A stretch of 64,000 nt of DNA, taken from NCBI GenBank assembly GCA_016722525.1, contig JADKJB010000003.1, positions 186,001 to 250,000 on the forward strand. The letters are read 5' to 3'. Shown piece after piece: positions 19,275 through 27,420 of this stretch (its first letter is position 1; each line of letters starts with the position of its first letter). This DNA comes from Bacteroidota bacterium. GTDB lineage: Bacteria; Bacteroidota; Bacteroidia; AKYH767-A; OLB10. Below the pieces are notes generated by a model that was given only the letters and a program-made list of their open reading frames with translations, ran no database searches and was not told the origin of the DNA. A program made the translations under genes and the position numbers.

Positions 19275-19282
19275 TAATTTTG
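19275..19282 (+). promoter_or_regulatory. -7 promoter element (TAATTTTG), near-leaderless
   Basis: A TAnnTTTG match only 4 bp before the Nudix ATG at 19287. If used, transcription would begin at or inside the start codon. Confidence 0.45.
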
Positions 19283-19286
19283 AAAT

Positions 19287-19678
19287 ATGACTCGGGTTGC
19301 CTGCGCCATCATTTTCATAAGAATAAAATTCTCGTAACCCAACGAGGACCACATATGAATATGGCATTTAAATGGGAGTTTCCAGGTGGTAAAATTGAAC
19401 CTGATGAAAGTCCTGTCGAATGCATTCATAGAGAAATCTACGAAGAACTCGATATTAAAATTGAAATCATGGAGGAACTGACTACGGTGAATTTTGATTA
19501 CCCCAATTTCAGTATCGAATTGATTCCTTTTAAAGCAATTTTTTTAAGCGGAGACATTGTACTAAAAGACCATATTAATTACCTCTGGCTCTTGCCCAAA
19601 GACCTCCGTAATCTCGATTGGGCTGAAGCTGATATAAGTATTGTGGAGGAAGTTATTGCAACTTCAAGTCAAATATGA
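19287..19678 (+). CDS. Nudix (MutT-like) pyrophosphohydrolase, frameshifted near start
   Basis: A (deoxy)nucleotide-sanitising or related Nudix hydrolase of about 130 residues. The Nudix box G-x5-E-x7-R-E-x2-E-E-x-x is seen in 'GGKIEPDESPVEC' continuing 'IHREIYEELDIKI'. The true start is ATG 19287 (MTRVACAII). One T is missing near 19312, after which the frame reads 'FHKNKILVTQRGPHMNM'. The N-terminal strand and 'KWEFPGGK' match 8-oxo-dGTP diphosphatase-like members. The exact substrate is not deducible. Confidence 0.85.
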
Positions 19679-19772
19679 ATTGTTTTATGTTTTATCGAAT
19701 CAGTTTAAAGTTTATTCAGAATTTGAATTAGGGTCGATGATTATTAAAAATTATTTTCACTTTCAATTTACT

Positions 19773-19780
19773 TATTTTTG
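19773..19780 (+). promoter_or_regulatory. -7 promoter element (TATTTTTG)
   Basis: A TAnnTTTG match 20 bp before the RidA-family ATG at 19801. Confidence 0.45.
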
Positions 19781-19800
19781 CTAAAATAGAATTTCACATC

Positions 19801-20222
19801 ATGTCATCCGAAAATCCATCCATCAACTCCTCCAGGGCCCCTGAACCGGTAGGCTCTTATCCACATGCTCGAAAAGTCGGAAACTTACTCTTCCTTTCTG
19901 GTGTAGGACCACGAGAAAGAGGTACAAAAAAAATACCTGGAGTGGAATTGGATGAAAAAGGGAGTATAGTATCTTATGATATTGAAATTCAGTGCCATTC
20001 AGTTTTAAGAATGTGCGAACTATTCTTGAAGAAGCCAGGTCCTCTTGGGATAAAATGGTAGATGTAACAGTTTTTCTAACTAACATGAAAAACGATTTTC
20101 CCATATACAATCGCCTCTATGCTGAATATTTCAAAGATGCCCAGCCATGTCGTACTACTGTGGAAATCAATTGCCTGCCAACTCCCATTGCAATCGAGCT
20201 TAAAGTAATTGCCACACTTTAG
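19801..20222 (+). CDS. RidA-family deaminase, probably 2-aminomuconate deaminase type (frameshifted)
   Basis: A YjgF/YER057c/UK114 fold enzyme of about 140 residues. The N-terminal 'SSRAPEPVGSYPHARKVGN', 'LFLSGVGPRERGTK', 'IPGVELDEKG' and the later 'SWDKMVDVTVFLTNM', 'YNRLYAEYF', 'QPCRTTVEINCLP', 'TPIAIELKVIATL' match the 2-aminomuconate deaminase branch of the kynurenine/2-nitrobenzoate pathways rather than housekeeping RidA. The frame breaks near 20005, where TTTT should be TTTTT (CHSVFKNVRTIL). No other tryptophan-degradation gene is in the window, so the pathway role is inferred from similarity only. Confidence 0.82.
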
Positions 20223-20340
20223 GTCCCAAAAAACAGAAGTCACTTTTAGTGACCAGCCTCTTACCCTCACAGAACGAAATAGAATTATTCACAAACAAAG
20301 TTTTTTTAACTTAAAAATCCCTTTTTTCACATATTATATA

Positions 20341-20348
20341 TATATTTG
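20341..20348 (+). promoter_or_regulatory. -7 promoter element of rimP-nusA-infB operon (TATATTTG)
   Basis: A TAnnTTTG match 50 bp before the rimP ATG, giving a short leader that contains the hairpin at 20365-20390. Confidence 0.55.
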
Positions 20349-20364
20349 CACCTGTAATTGATAG

Positions 20365-20390
20365 AAAGAGGGGACGATAGTCCCCTTTTT
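20365..20390 (+). promoter_or_regulatory. Leader hairpin before rimP (possible attenuator)
   Basis: Arms 20365-20375 and 20380-20390 pair over 11 positions, including one G-U, with a GATA loop (core GGGGAC/GTCCCC). It is followed immediately by TTAAT and, 8 bp later, the rimP ATG. With its U-rich 3' side it looks like an intrinsic terminator in the leader, and it overlaps the ribosome-loading region. Control of the operon is inferred. Confidence 0.55.
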
Positions 20391-20398
20391 TAATACAT

Positions 20399-20866
20399 AT
20401 GATCGCCAAAGAAAATATAGAAAACATTGTAAATCAATGGATTAAATCTTCCGAGTGTTTCTTGGTGGAGGTAAAATCCGCTCCTTCTAAAGTGACTGTA
20501 TTTATCGACAAACCGGCCGGGGTTACTTTAGCTGAATGCAGTAGTCTGAACCGATTTATTTTTGATGCTCTGGAAGCCGATAATGTATGGGAAACTCACG
20601 AACTGGAGGTCTCCTCCCCTGGGATGGATCAACCTCTAAGGGTTTATCAACAATATCTTCGACGAATAGGCCGTGAAGTTAGAATTATTACTACCGAAGG
20701 AAGAGAGTTGAAAGGGAAATTGAAAAGTGCAAACGAAATAGGTATTGAATTGCTGGAGTTAATCTCCCGCAAGGAAAATAAAAAAAAGGTGATCTCGGAA
20801 GAACTTCGCCTTCTTAATTATGAAAACATTAAAGAAACTAAATTAATATTATCATTTAAAAATTAA
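20399..20866 (+). CDS. rimP: Ribosome maturation factor RimP
   Basis: Helps assemble the 30S ribosomal subunit in the cytoplasm. The 155-residue length is normal. The family pattern is present: 'SECFLVEVKSAPSKVTVFID', 'GVTLAECSSLNRFIFDAL', 'HELEVSSPGMDQPLRVY' and a C-terminal SH3-like half 'GREVRIITTEGRELKGKLK'. It is the first gene of a rimP-nusA-infB operon conserved across bacteria; nusA begins 5 bp after its stop. The leader carries a hairpin at 20365-20390. Confidence 0.95.
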   Translation: MIAKENIENIVNQWIKSSECFLVEVKSAPSKVTVFIDKPAGVTLAECSSLNRFIFDALEADNVWETHELEVSSPGMDQPLRVYQQYLRRIGREVRIITTEGRELKGKLKSANEIGIELLELISRKENKKKVISEELRLLNYENIKETKLILSFKN

Positions 20867-20871
20867 CAGTA

Positions 20872-22106
20872 ATGGATCACTCAGTACTGATAGAATCCTT
20901 CTCGGAATTTAAAGAATTTAAAAGCATTGACCGTGCTACCATGATGAGCATTCTTGAAGATGTTTTCAAGAATATGTTGCGTAAAAAATATGGTACAGCC
21001 GATAATCTTGATGTTATCATCAACATCGATAAAGGTGACTTGGAAGTGTATCGACGCCGTATTATCGTAGAAGATGGTACTGTTGAAGATGAAAATATTC
21101 ACATTCCTTATTCCGAAGCTATTAAAATCGAACCCGATTTTGAAATTGGCGAAGAGGTTACTGAAACAGTCAAGCTGGAATCTTTTGGTCGCCGGGCTGT
21201 TTTAGCTGCCCGGCAGAATTTGCAGGCTCGTATCATGGAATTGGAAAAAGATTCTATCTATAAAAATATAAAGATCGCGTAGGCGAAATTATTGCAGGCG
21301 AAATTTATCAGGTCTGGAAAAAAGAAGCGCTGGTTTTGGATGATGAAGGTAATGAACTTATTCTCCCTAAAATAGAGCAAATCCCTTCTGATTTTTTCCG
21401 CAAAGGCGATTCCGTCAGAGCTGTTGTTTTGCGCGTAGAAATGGTAAACGGAACACCCAAAATTATTCTTTCACGTACCTCACCTATTTTCCTTGAAAGG
21501 TTATTCGAACAGGAAGTTCCTGAAGTGTTTGATGGCCTGATTACAATCAAAAAAATCGTTCGTGAACCTGGTGAAAGAGCAAAAGTAGCTGTTGAATCTT
21601 ATGACGATCGTATTGATCCGGTAGGTGCTTGTGTGGGTATGAAAGGATCCAGAATTCATGGCATAGTTCGCGAATTGAAAAACGAAAATATTGACGTTAT
21701 TAATTATACAAACAATATTTCCTTGTATATCACCAGGTCATTATCTCCTGCAAAAATTTCATCTATCAAATTAGATGATGATACAAAACGGGCTTCCGTT
21801 TATATGAAACCAGATCAGGTTTCATTAGCAATTGGTAAGGGCGGGCACAATATCAGACTCGCTGGTAAACTGACCGGTTTCGAAATTGATGTTTACCGCG
21901 ATTCAGATGAAGCTGAAGAAGATGTTGATCTTGATGAATTCTCAGACGAAATAGAGAGCTGGATCATTGATGAACTCAAAGGTATCGGTTGTGATACTGC
22001 TAAGAGTGTGCTTGATCTTGGCGTTGAAGATTTGGTGAAACGTACCGATCTTGAAGAAGAAACTATTAAGGAAGTGATGCGAATTCTGCGTTCTGAATTT
22101 GAATAA
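20872..22106 (+). CDS. nusA: Transcription termination/antitermination factor NusA (one frameshift)
   Basis: NusA binds RNA polymerase and nascent RNA to control pausing, termination and antitermination. The order is: N-terminal polymerase-binding domain ('FKSIDRATMMSILEDVFKNM'), S1 domain around the break, then two KH domains ('GMKGSRIHGIVRELKNENID' and 'IGKGGHNIRLAGKL') and an acidic C-terminus. The frame breaks near 21270 where an A-run has five bases; six restore 'SIYKKYKDRVGEIIAGEIYQ'. About 411 residues, normal for the phylum. Since nusA is essential, the break is very probably a sequencing error. Confidence 0.93.
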
Positions 22107-22164
22107 ACCCGGGTTTAGAATACCAGTACCCTGTAAAGTATAAGTTGAAAATTAATATTAAAGA

Positions 22165-25100
22165 ATGTCAGAAACTTCAACAATAAGACTCAGTAAGGTG
22201 CTTAAGGAATTTAGCATCGGCATCGATCATATTCTTGATTTCCTTGAAAAAAAGGGAATCAATGTTGAGAAAAGTCCGAATGCAAAAATTGCTATTGATG
22301 CCTATGAACTCCTGCAAAGGGAATTTCAAACCGATAAGCAAATTAAGAAAACGGCAGAGGAAATTACTAATCAGAAGTTTAAAAAAGATAATGTCATTAT
22401 TGAAGCCAAGGCATCTTCTTTAGTAGTTAAAGAACTTGAAGTTGAACCAGAAGATAATCTCACCCGTGATCTTGCTCAGATCAAACAGGATGCTGCCGAA
22501 AAAGAAAAACCTTCCACTGCCGCCAAAAAAAGTCAACCTGCTGAAGAAAAACTTGAAGAATCAAAAGTAATAAAAGCAAAAATCGAAAAAACACAACCTA
22601 AAGTTGTTGATAAAATTGATCTGGATGCTCTTGATACTCCCAAGAAAAAAAGCGCTAAGAAAAAGGCAGCTGATGAAATAGCTGAAGCTGCAGAAATTAA
22701 GGCTGCTACTGAAATTAAAGAGGCAGAAAAGAAAAAAGATTCCGACAAGAAAAAAACTAAAGAAAAGGAAAAGCCGGTTGAAAGTGAGATTCCTAAAGAA
22801 AAGGAAGCGGTCAAGGAAAAACCTTCTGTTAAAAGTAAAGAAAAAGGTAAAGAAAAAGAAACTGTAGCAGAAAATCCAACAGAATTGCCTGCTGCTGAAG
22901 TGAAAACTGAAGAGGTTGCGAAAGAAGTAATTGCCTCTGAAGAAACACCGGTGTTAGACACGGAAGTAGTTGCTCCTCCTGGTGATTTGAAGGATGTCCC
23001 TTTTAGAATGGATCGGGATAAGCTTACAGGCCCTACCATTCTTGGCAAAATTGTGCTGCCTGTTGATCCTCCTAAAAAGAAGCCGGTTGCATCTTCATCA
23101 ACTATTGACGATGATAAACGAAAGAAAAAAAGAAAACGTACTGAGAAAAAAATAAATGTTGCTGATTCCAATACAGTTCCTCGTCCCCATACCGAAATCA
23201 GGACAGAACCTTGGAAAAGACCGGGTAGCCCTCCTGGTGGCGGCGGTGGTGCCGGCGCAGCTAAAGGCAAAAAATATACGCCTCCCCCTAAAGTTGAACC
23301 TACTGAAAAGGAAATTCAGGATCAGATTAAGGCCACTCTCGCTCGTTTAAGTGGTGCTGGTAAATCGAAATCTTCTAAACACCGTAAAGAAAAACGTGAA
23401 GCTTATCATAAAGCCGAAGAGGTTGCTGCCGAAGAAGCTAATCAGGCTAAAATGATAAAGGTAACCGAATTCGTTTCAGCTAATGAATTAGCGAAACTTA
23501 TCGGAGTTCCTGTTACCGAAATCATCGCGACCTGTATGAGTCTTGGAATTATTGTCTCGATTAATCAAAGACTGGATGCCGAAACACTCACTGTTGTTGC
23601 CGATGAATTTGGATTTAAAGTTGAATTTGTTTCCGTAGATGTTCAAGAGGCTATTCAGGAAAAGGCTGACGAACCTGAAGACTTAAAGCCTCGTTCACCA
23701 ATTGTTACTGTAATGGGTCACGTCGATCATGGAAAAACATCTTTACTGGATTATATTCGTAAAGCAAATGTTATTTCCGGTGAAGCAGGTGGGATCACTC
23801 AGCATATTGGTGCTGATGAAGTCAAGTTGGATGATGGCCGTAAAATAACTTTCCTCGATACACCCGGTCACGAAGCTTTTACTGCCATGCGCGCCAGGGG
23901 TGCTAAAGTTACCGATGTTGCAATTATTGTTATTGCAGCTGATGATAGCGTGATGCCTCAAACCATTGAAGCCATTAATCATGCTCAGGCAGCTAATGTC
24001 CCTATTGTTTTTGCAATTAATAAAATTGATAAGCCGGGTGCAAGTCCGGATAGAATAAAAGAACAACTTTCTAAAATGAATATCCTTGTTGAAGAATGGG
24101 GAGGTAAATATCAATGTCAGGAGATTTCTGCTAAACAAGGCTTGAATATTTCGAACTTGCTGGAGAAAGTTTTGCTGGAAGCTGAAATACTCGATCTTAA
24201 AGCCAATCCAAATAAAAATGCTGTTGGTACTGTAATTGAATCTTCATTAGATAAGGGAAGAGGTTATGTAACTACTGTTTTGGTGCAAAATGGTTCCCTT
24301 CAAGTGGGTGATATTGTGTTGGCGGGTTGTTATGCCGGTCGTGTTAAAGCACTTTTTAATGAACGTGGTAATCGCATGAATGAGGCGGGCCCCGCTCAAC
24401 CCGTCATCATGCTGGGGATGGCAGGTGCCGTTCAGGCTGGTGACCAGTTTAATGTGATGGATGATGAAAGAGATGCCCGTGAAATTGCAAACAAAAGATT
24501 ACAACTCCAGCGGGAACAAGGAATTCGTACACATAAACATATTACTCTTGATGAAATTGGACGACGACTCGCAATTGGAAACTTTAAAGAACTCAACGTT
24601 ATTGTTAAAGGTGATGTAGATGGTTCTGTTGAAGCTCTTGCAGACTCCTTACTCAAATTGTCGACACTTGAAATTCAAGTGAACGTAATTCACAAATCGG
24701 TTGGTGCTATCACCGAATCTGATGTACTCCTTGCCTCTGCTTCCAATGCAATAATTATAGGTTTCCAGGTTCGTCCTGCTATTAATGCACGGCGACTTGC
24801 AGAACAGGAGCAAATTGATATCAGACTTTATTCCATCATCTATGATGCTATAAATGAAGTGAAGGATGCCATGGAAGGAATGCTTGCTCCTGAATTCCAG
24901 GAAAAAATTATTTGTAACCTCGAAGTTCGTGAAGTATTCAAAATACCTAAAGCTGGAACAATTGCGGGTTGCATGGTGCTCGATGGGAAAATAACACGTA
25001 ACACTAAAGTACGCATCATTCGCGATGGAATCGTTGCTCATTCCGGTGAACTCTCCTCTCTGAAACGTTTTAAGGATGACGTTAAGGAAGTAGCAACAGG

Positions 25101-25200
25101 ATACGAATGTGGACTTAGTTTAAATAATTTTAATGATATTCAAATTGGTGATATCGTTGAAGGATATGAGCAGGTCGCAGTGAAAAGGACTCTTGCATAA
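22165..25200 (+). CDS. infB: Translation initiation factor IF-2
   Basis: A GTPase that brings initiator fMet-tRNA to the 30S subunit. The 1,011-residue protein has an N-terminal IF2_N motif ('IRLSKVLKEFSIGIDHILDF'), then about 350 residues of low-complexity K/E/A/P-rich linker including a Gly-rich stretch (GGGGGAGAAKG). The GTPase domain follows: G1 G518-HVDHGKT, G3 D565-TPGH, G4 N619-KID. Domains II-IV end with the fMet-tRNA-binding C2. It is intact, unlike many neighbours. It ends the rimP operon, which is closed by the hairpin at 25243. Confidence 0.97.
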   Translation: MSETSTIRLSKVLKEFSIGIDHILDFLEKKGINVEKSPNAKIAIDAYELLQREFQTDKQIKKTAEEITNQKFKKDNVIIEAKASSLVVKELEVEPEDNLTRDLAQIKQDAAEKEKPSTAAKKSQPAEEKLEESKVIKAKIEKTQPKVVDKIDLDALDTPKKKSAKKKAADEIAEAAEIKAATEIKEAEKKKDSDKKKTKEKEKPVESEIPKEKEAVKEKPSVKSKEKGKEKETVAENPTELPAAEVKTEEVAKEVIASEETPVLDTEVVAPPGDLKDVPFRMDRDKLTGPTILGKIVLPVDPPKKKPVASSSTIDDDKRKKKRKRTEKKINVADSNTVPRPHTEIRTEPWKRPGSPPGGGGGAGAAKGKKYTPPPKVEPTEKEIQDQIKATLARLSGAGKSKSSKHRKEKREAYHKAEEVAAEEANQAKMIKVTEFVSANELAKLIGVPVTEIIATCMSLGIIVSINQRLDAETLTVVADEFGFKVEFVSVDVQEAIQEKADEPEDLKPRSPIVTVMGHVDHGKTSLLDYIRKANVISGEAGGITQHIGADEVKLDDGRKITFLDTPGHEAFTAMRARGAKVTDVAIIVIAADDSVMPQTIEAINHAQAANVPIVFAINKIDKPGASPDRIKEQLSKMNILVEEWGGKYQCQEISAKQGLNISNLLEKVLLEAEILDLKANPNKNAVGTVIESSLDKGRGYVTTVLVQNGSLQVGDIVLAGCYAGRVKALFNERGNRMNEAGPAQPVIMLGMAGAVQAGDQFNVMDDERDAREIANKRLQLQREQGIRTHKHITLDEIGRRLAIGNFKELNVIVKGDVDGSVEALADSLLKLSTLEIQVNVIHKSVGAITESDVLLASASNAIIIGFQVRPAINARRLAEQEQIDIRLYSIIYDAINEVKDAMEGMLAPEFQEKIICNLEVREVFKIPKAGTIAGCMVLDGKITRNTKVRIIRDGIVAHSGELSSLKRFKDDVKEVATGYECGLSLNNFNDIQIGDIVEGYEQVAVKRTLA

Positions 25201-25242
25201 TTATGGAATTCAGCATTTTATAGCAATATTAAAATTCTTTGC

Positions 25243-25283
25243 CGGGCACCTGTAACTATTTAGTTAAGGTGCCCGTCTCATTT
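25243..25283 (+). terminator. Intrinsic terminator after infB
   Basis: The outer stem CGGGCACCT (25243-25251)/AGGTGCCCG (25267-25275) pairs perfectly. An inner stem TAACT/AGTTA closes on an ATTT loop, followed by TCTCATTTTT. Confidence 0.9.
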
Positions 25284-25324
25284 TTAGAAATTTGCAATTT
25301 TGTCAATTGACCTGGTAAACTAAC

Positions 25325-25810
25325 ATGACCGTCTTGGAGTATAATAAATGCGTTGATCAATTCTCTGATGGAGTCTATCGGTTTATATTGCATAATATTC
25401 GGGATCAAGATGATGCTAAAGATATTGTGCAGGATACCTATGAAAAATTATGGATGACCTTTCAGAATGTAAATTTCGAAAAAGCGAAATCCTACATCTT
25501 TACCACTGCTTACCGGACCATGATTGACAAAATCAGAAGAGGTAAAAAATCTGCAAAGATGGAAGAAGCTAATTTAGGAACTCTGAAAAGCGAAGAGCAG
25601 TATTCTGATATTAAACAAATATTAAATGAAGCAGTTGCTAAACTCCCCGAAATACAAAAATCAGTAATTATGTTACGAGATTATGAGGGGTATAGTTATG
25701 AAGAAATAGGAGGGATCACAGGTCTTAACGAATCTCAAGTGAAAGTATACATCTACAGAGCTCGTACGTTTCTGAAAGAATATATTGGCAGCATACAAAA
25801 TGTTATTTAA
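25325..25810 (+). CDS. ECF RNA polymerase sigma factor
   Basis: A 161-residue extracytoplasmic-function sigma-70 protein. Region 2 is seen in 'DAKDIVQDTYEKLWMTF' to 'SYIFTTAYRTMIDKIRRGKK', and region 4 (helix-turn-helix) in 'LPEIQKSVIMLRDYEGYSYE' to 'NESQVKVYIYRARTFLKEYI'. It directs polymerase to a small regulon, often for envelope stress. The following same-strand gene at 26065 is a single-pass membrane protein with anti-sigma-like architecture, separated by a 254-bp REP-like doublet. A GIN-barrel protein follows and may be a target. Confidence 0.93.
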   Translation: MTVLEYNKCVDQFSDGVYRFILHNIRDQDDAKDIVQDTYEKLWMTFQNVNFEKAKSYIFTTAYRTMIDKIRRGKKSAKMEEANLGTLKSEEQYSDIKQILNEAVAKLPEIQKSVIMLRDYEGYSYEEIGGITGLNESQVKVYIYRARTFLKEYIGSIQNVI

Positions 25811-25829
25811 TACTATCATAAATTCACCC

Positions 25830-25930
25830 AATAACCCCTGGCTTCAGCCTGAGGTAAACGCAACTCAAAACAATTGGGGCTTCAGCCCCAGCAACCAAAT
25901 AAATTCGAACCACCAATTTCAATCAACAAA
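25830..25930. repeat. REP-like unit A (101 bp, two hairpins)
   Basis: It starts AATAACCCCTGGCTTCAGCC and ends CACCAATTTCAATCAACAAA. It carries two palindromes, CCCCTGGCTTCAGCCTGAGG and TTGGGGCTTCAGCCCCAG, each able to fold with a TC loop. Nearly identical to unit B, 134 bp downstream. Confidence 0.88.
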
Positions 25931-25963
25931 TAACCTGGCTTTAGCGATTGGAATCGCAACTCA
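25931..25963. repeat. Inter-unit palindrome
   Basis: The 33 bp between the two REP-like units hold AACCTGGCTTTAGCGATTGG and then AATCGC. GCGATT/AATCGC pair around GG, forming a third hairpin of the same style. Confidence 0.65.
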
Positions 25964-26064
25964 AATAACCCCTGGCTTCAGCCTGGGGTAAACGCAACTC
26001 AACTCAATTGGGGCTTCAGCCCCAGCAACAAAATAAATTCGAATCACCAATTTCAATCACCAAA
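25964..26064. repeat. REP-like unit B (101 bp, two hairpins)
   Basis: The second copy of unit A, with a better first palindrome (CCCCTGGCTTCAGCCTGGGG) and the same GGGGCTTCAGCCCC hairpin. It ends directly at the ATG of the anti-sigma-like gene (26065). Confidence 0.88.
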
Positions 26065-27201
26065 ATGAAAATCAATAAAAACAATTACGAGGCAATTTTC
26101 ATCGATTATTATAATGGAAACCTCTCTGCTGAGCATGTGGCAGATTTGTTTTTGTTTCTTGAATCTAACCCGGATTTGAAAGCAGAATTCGAAAGTTTCA
26201 ACAATATCACTATCAGAGCATCTTCACTTGAATTCCCACAAAAAGAGAAATTAAAAAAGGGAGAAGTTAATCAGTCCAATTTTTCACAGTACATGATTGC
26301 TTTTGTTGAAGGAGATTGTGCTCCCGGCGAAATTAAAATGCTGGAAGAATTCATTAAAACAAATCCAATTTATGAAAATGAATTTAAATTGTTTCAGGCA
26401 ACCAAATTAGTTGCATCAAATGAAGCCTTTCCCGGTAAAAATGATCTCAAGAAACCAATACCGATGGGGTTCAATTTTGCCGGTGTAGTGAGATATGCAG
26501 TTGCTGCCATACTTTTACTTTCATTAATAGCAGGAGCATATTTCATGTTCGTTAAATCAAACGAAAAACCAAAGATTGAATTTGCCCTAGAGCCTACTTC
26601 TTTACCTGCAACGGATTTGCCAAAACAAAAGAATGCCATTGAAATGAATTCAAAGAGGTTAACTGATAACAAGTCTACCGCTTCGCCAGTCGAAAAGACA
26701 ATGATATTGGAGCCATCTCAACTTGCTCAAAAACGCAAAAGAGAAATACCGGGCAACAACATTTCCCATAGTGCTAGTCAATCTTCGGCAACAAATTTAG
26801 TACAACCTGAATCAATTCCCGTTGCATACTTGGAACCCATTCAAATTATGGAATTACCTCTTTTACATCAGGAGTTGCAAATTCAACAACAACCACTCAT
26901 CTCAGTAGTTTCGAACCACACTGCGCTTGCTCAGGAAAAATATATGACCGTTTTGGAAGTATTACGCCAGGTATCCGATCGCAAATTGCAAAAGATGGTT
27001 TCTAATGACAATGAAGCTCATGAGTTAGCTGATGATAATGTATCTTCCCGCAATTCTGTACAGAATTTTTTAGAGAATGGTATTGAAAAAGTTTCAAAAG
27101 ATAAAGTTTCCATAAGCACTGCAACCGACCTCTCTTCCGGCATTTCTAGTTTCAGTTTTGCAATGGGCAATTTTAAAATCGAAAAAGATATGGTAAAGTA
27201 A
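26065..27201 (+). CDS. Probable membrane-bound anti-sigma factor
   Basis: A 378-residue protein with a cytoplasmic N-terminal part (about 1-139) containing two similar segments ('YYNGNLSAEHVADLFLFLES' and 'FVEGDCAPGEIKMLEEFIKT'). These resemble the acidic helical repeats at the start of Bacteroidota anti-sigma-like proteins. One transmembrane helix follows (about 143-164, YAVAAILLLSLIAGAYFMFV), then a low-complexity Q/S/P-rich periplasmic part. No zinc anti-sigma motif is seen. The start at 26065 is chosen because the upstream in-frame extension is REP sequence. Its place after an ECF sigma gene supports the call; it is an inference. Confidence 0.68.
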   Translation: MKINKNNYEAIFIDYYNGNLSAEHVADLFLFLESNPDLKAEFESFNNITIRASSLEFPQKEKLKKGEVNQSNFSQYMIAFVEGDCAPGEIKMLEEFIKTNPIYENEFKLFQATKLVASNEAFPGKNDLKKPIPMGFNFAGVVRYAVAAILLLSLIAGAYFMFVKSNEKPKIEFALEPTSLPATDLPKQKNAIEMNSKRLTDNKSTASPVEKTMILEPSQLAQKRKREIPGNNISHSASQSSATNLVQPESIPVAYLEPIQIMELPLLHQELQIQQQPLISVVSNHTALAQEKYMTVLEVLRQVSDRKLQKMVSNDNEAHELADDNVSSRNSVQNFLENGIEKVSKDKVSISTATDLSSGISSFSFAMGNFKIEKDMVK

Positions 27202-27420
27202 AGTTGACTGTCATTTACTTACAATCACATATCTCAAGGAACAAGCCTTAGTAGTGACCCCCAAAAAGGTGGAGCGAAGTCGAGACCTGCAATCGGCTTG
27301 AACCATGCAGTGGAACTACAGAGATTTTCAATCTGCAATGATAAAAATAAAAATCACTTGTAACTTTCCTTGCAACCCAACCGTCCTACTCTTAATTAAA
27401 ACAAAAAAATCTTTCAAATT

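Noticed and set aside
22533..23270. Long minus-strand ORF opposite infB
   Set aside because: It is antisense to the low-complexity K/E region of infB; long open frames opposite such codons are expected and the translation is S/F-rich without family similarity.
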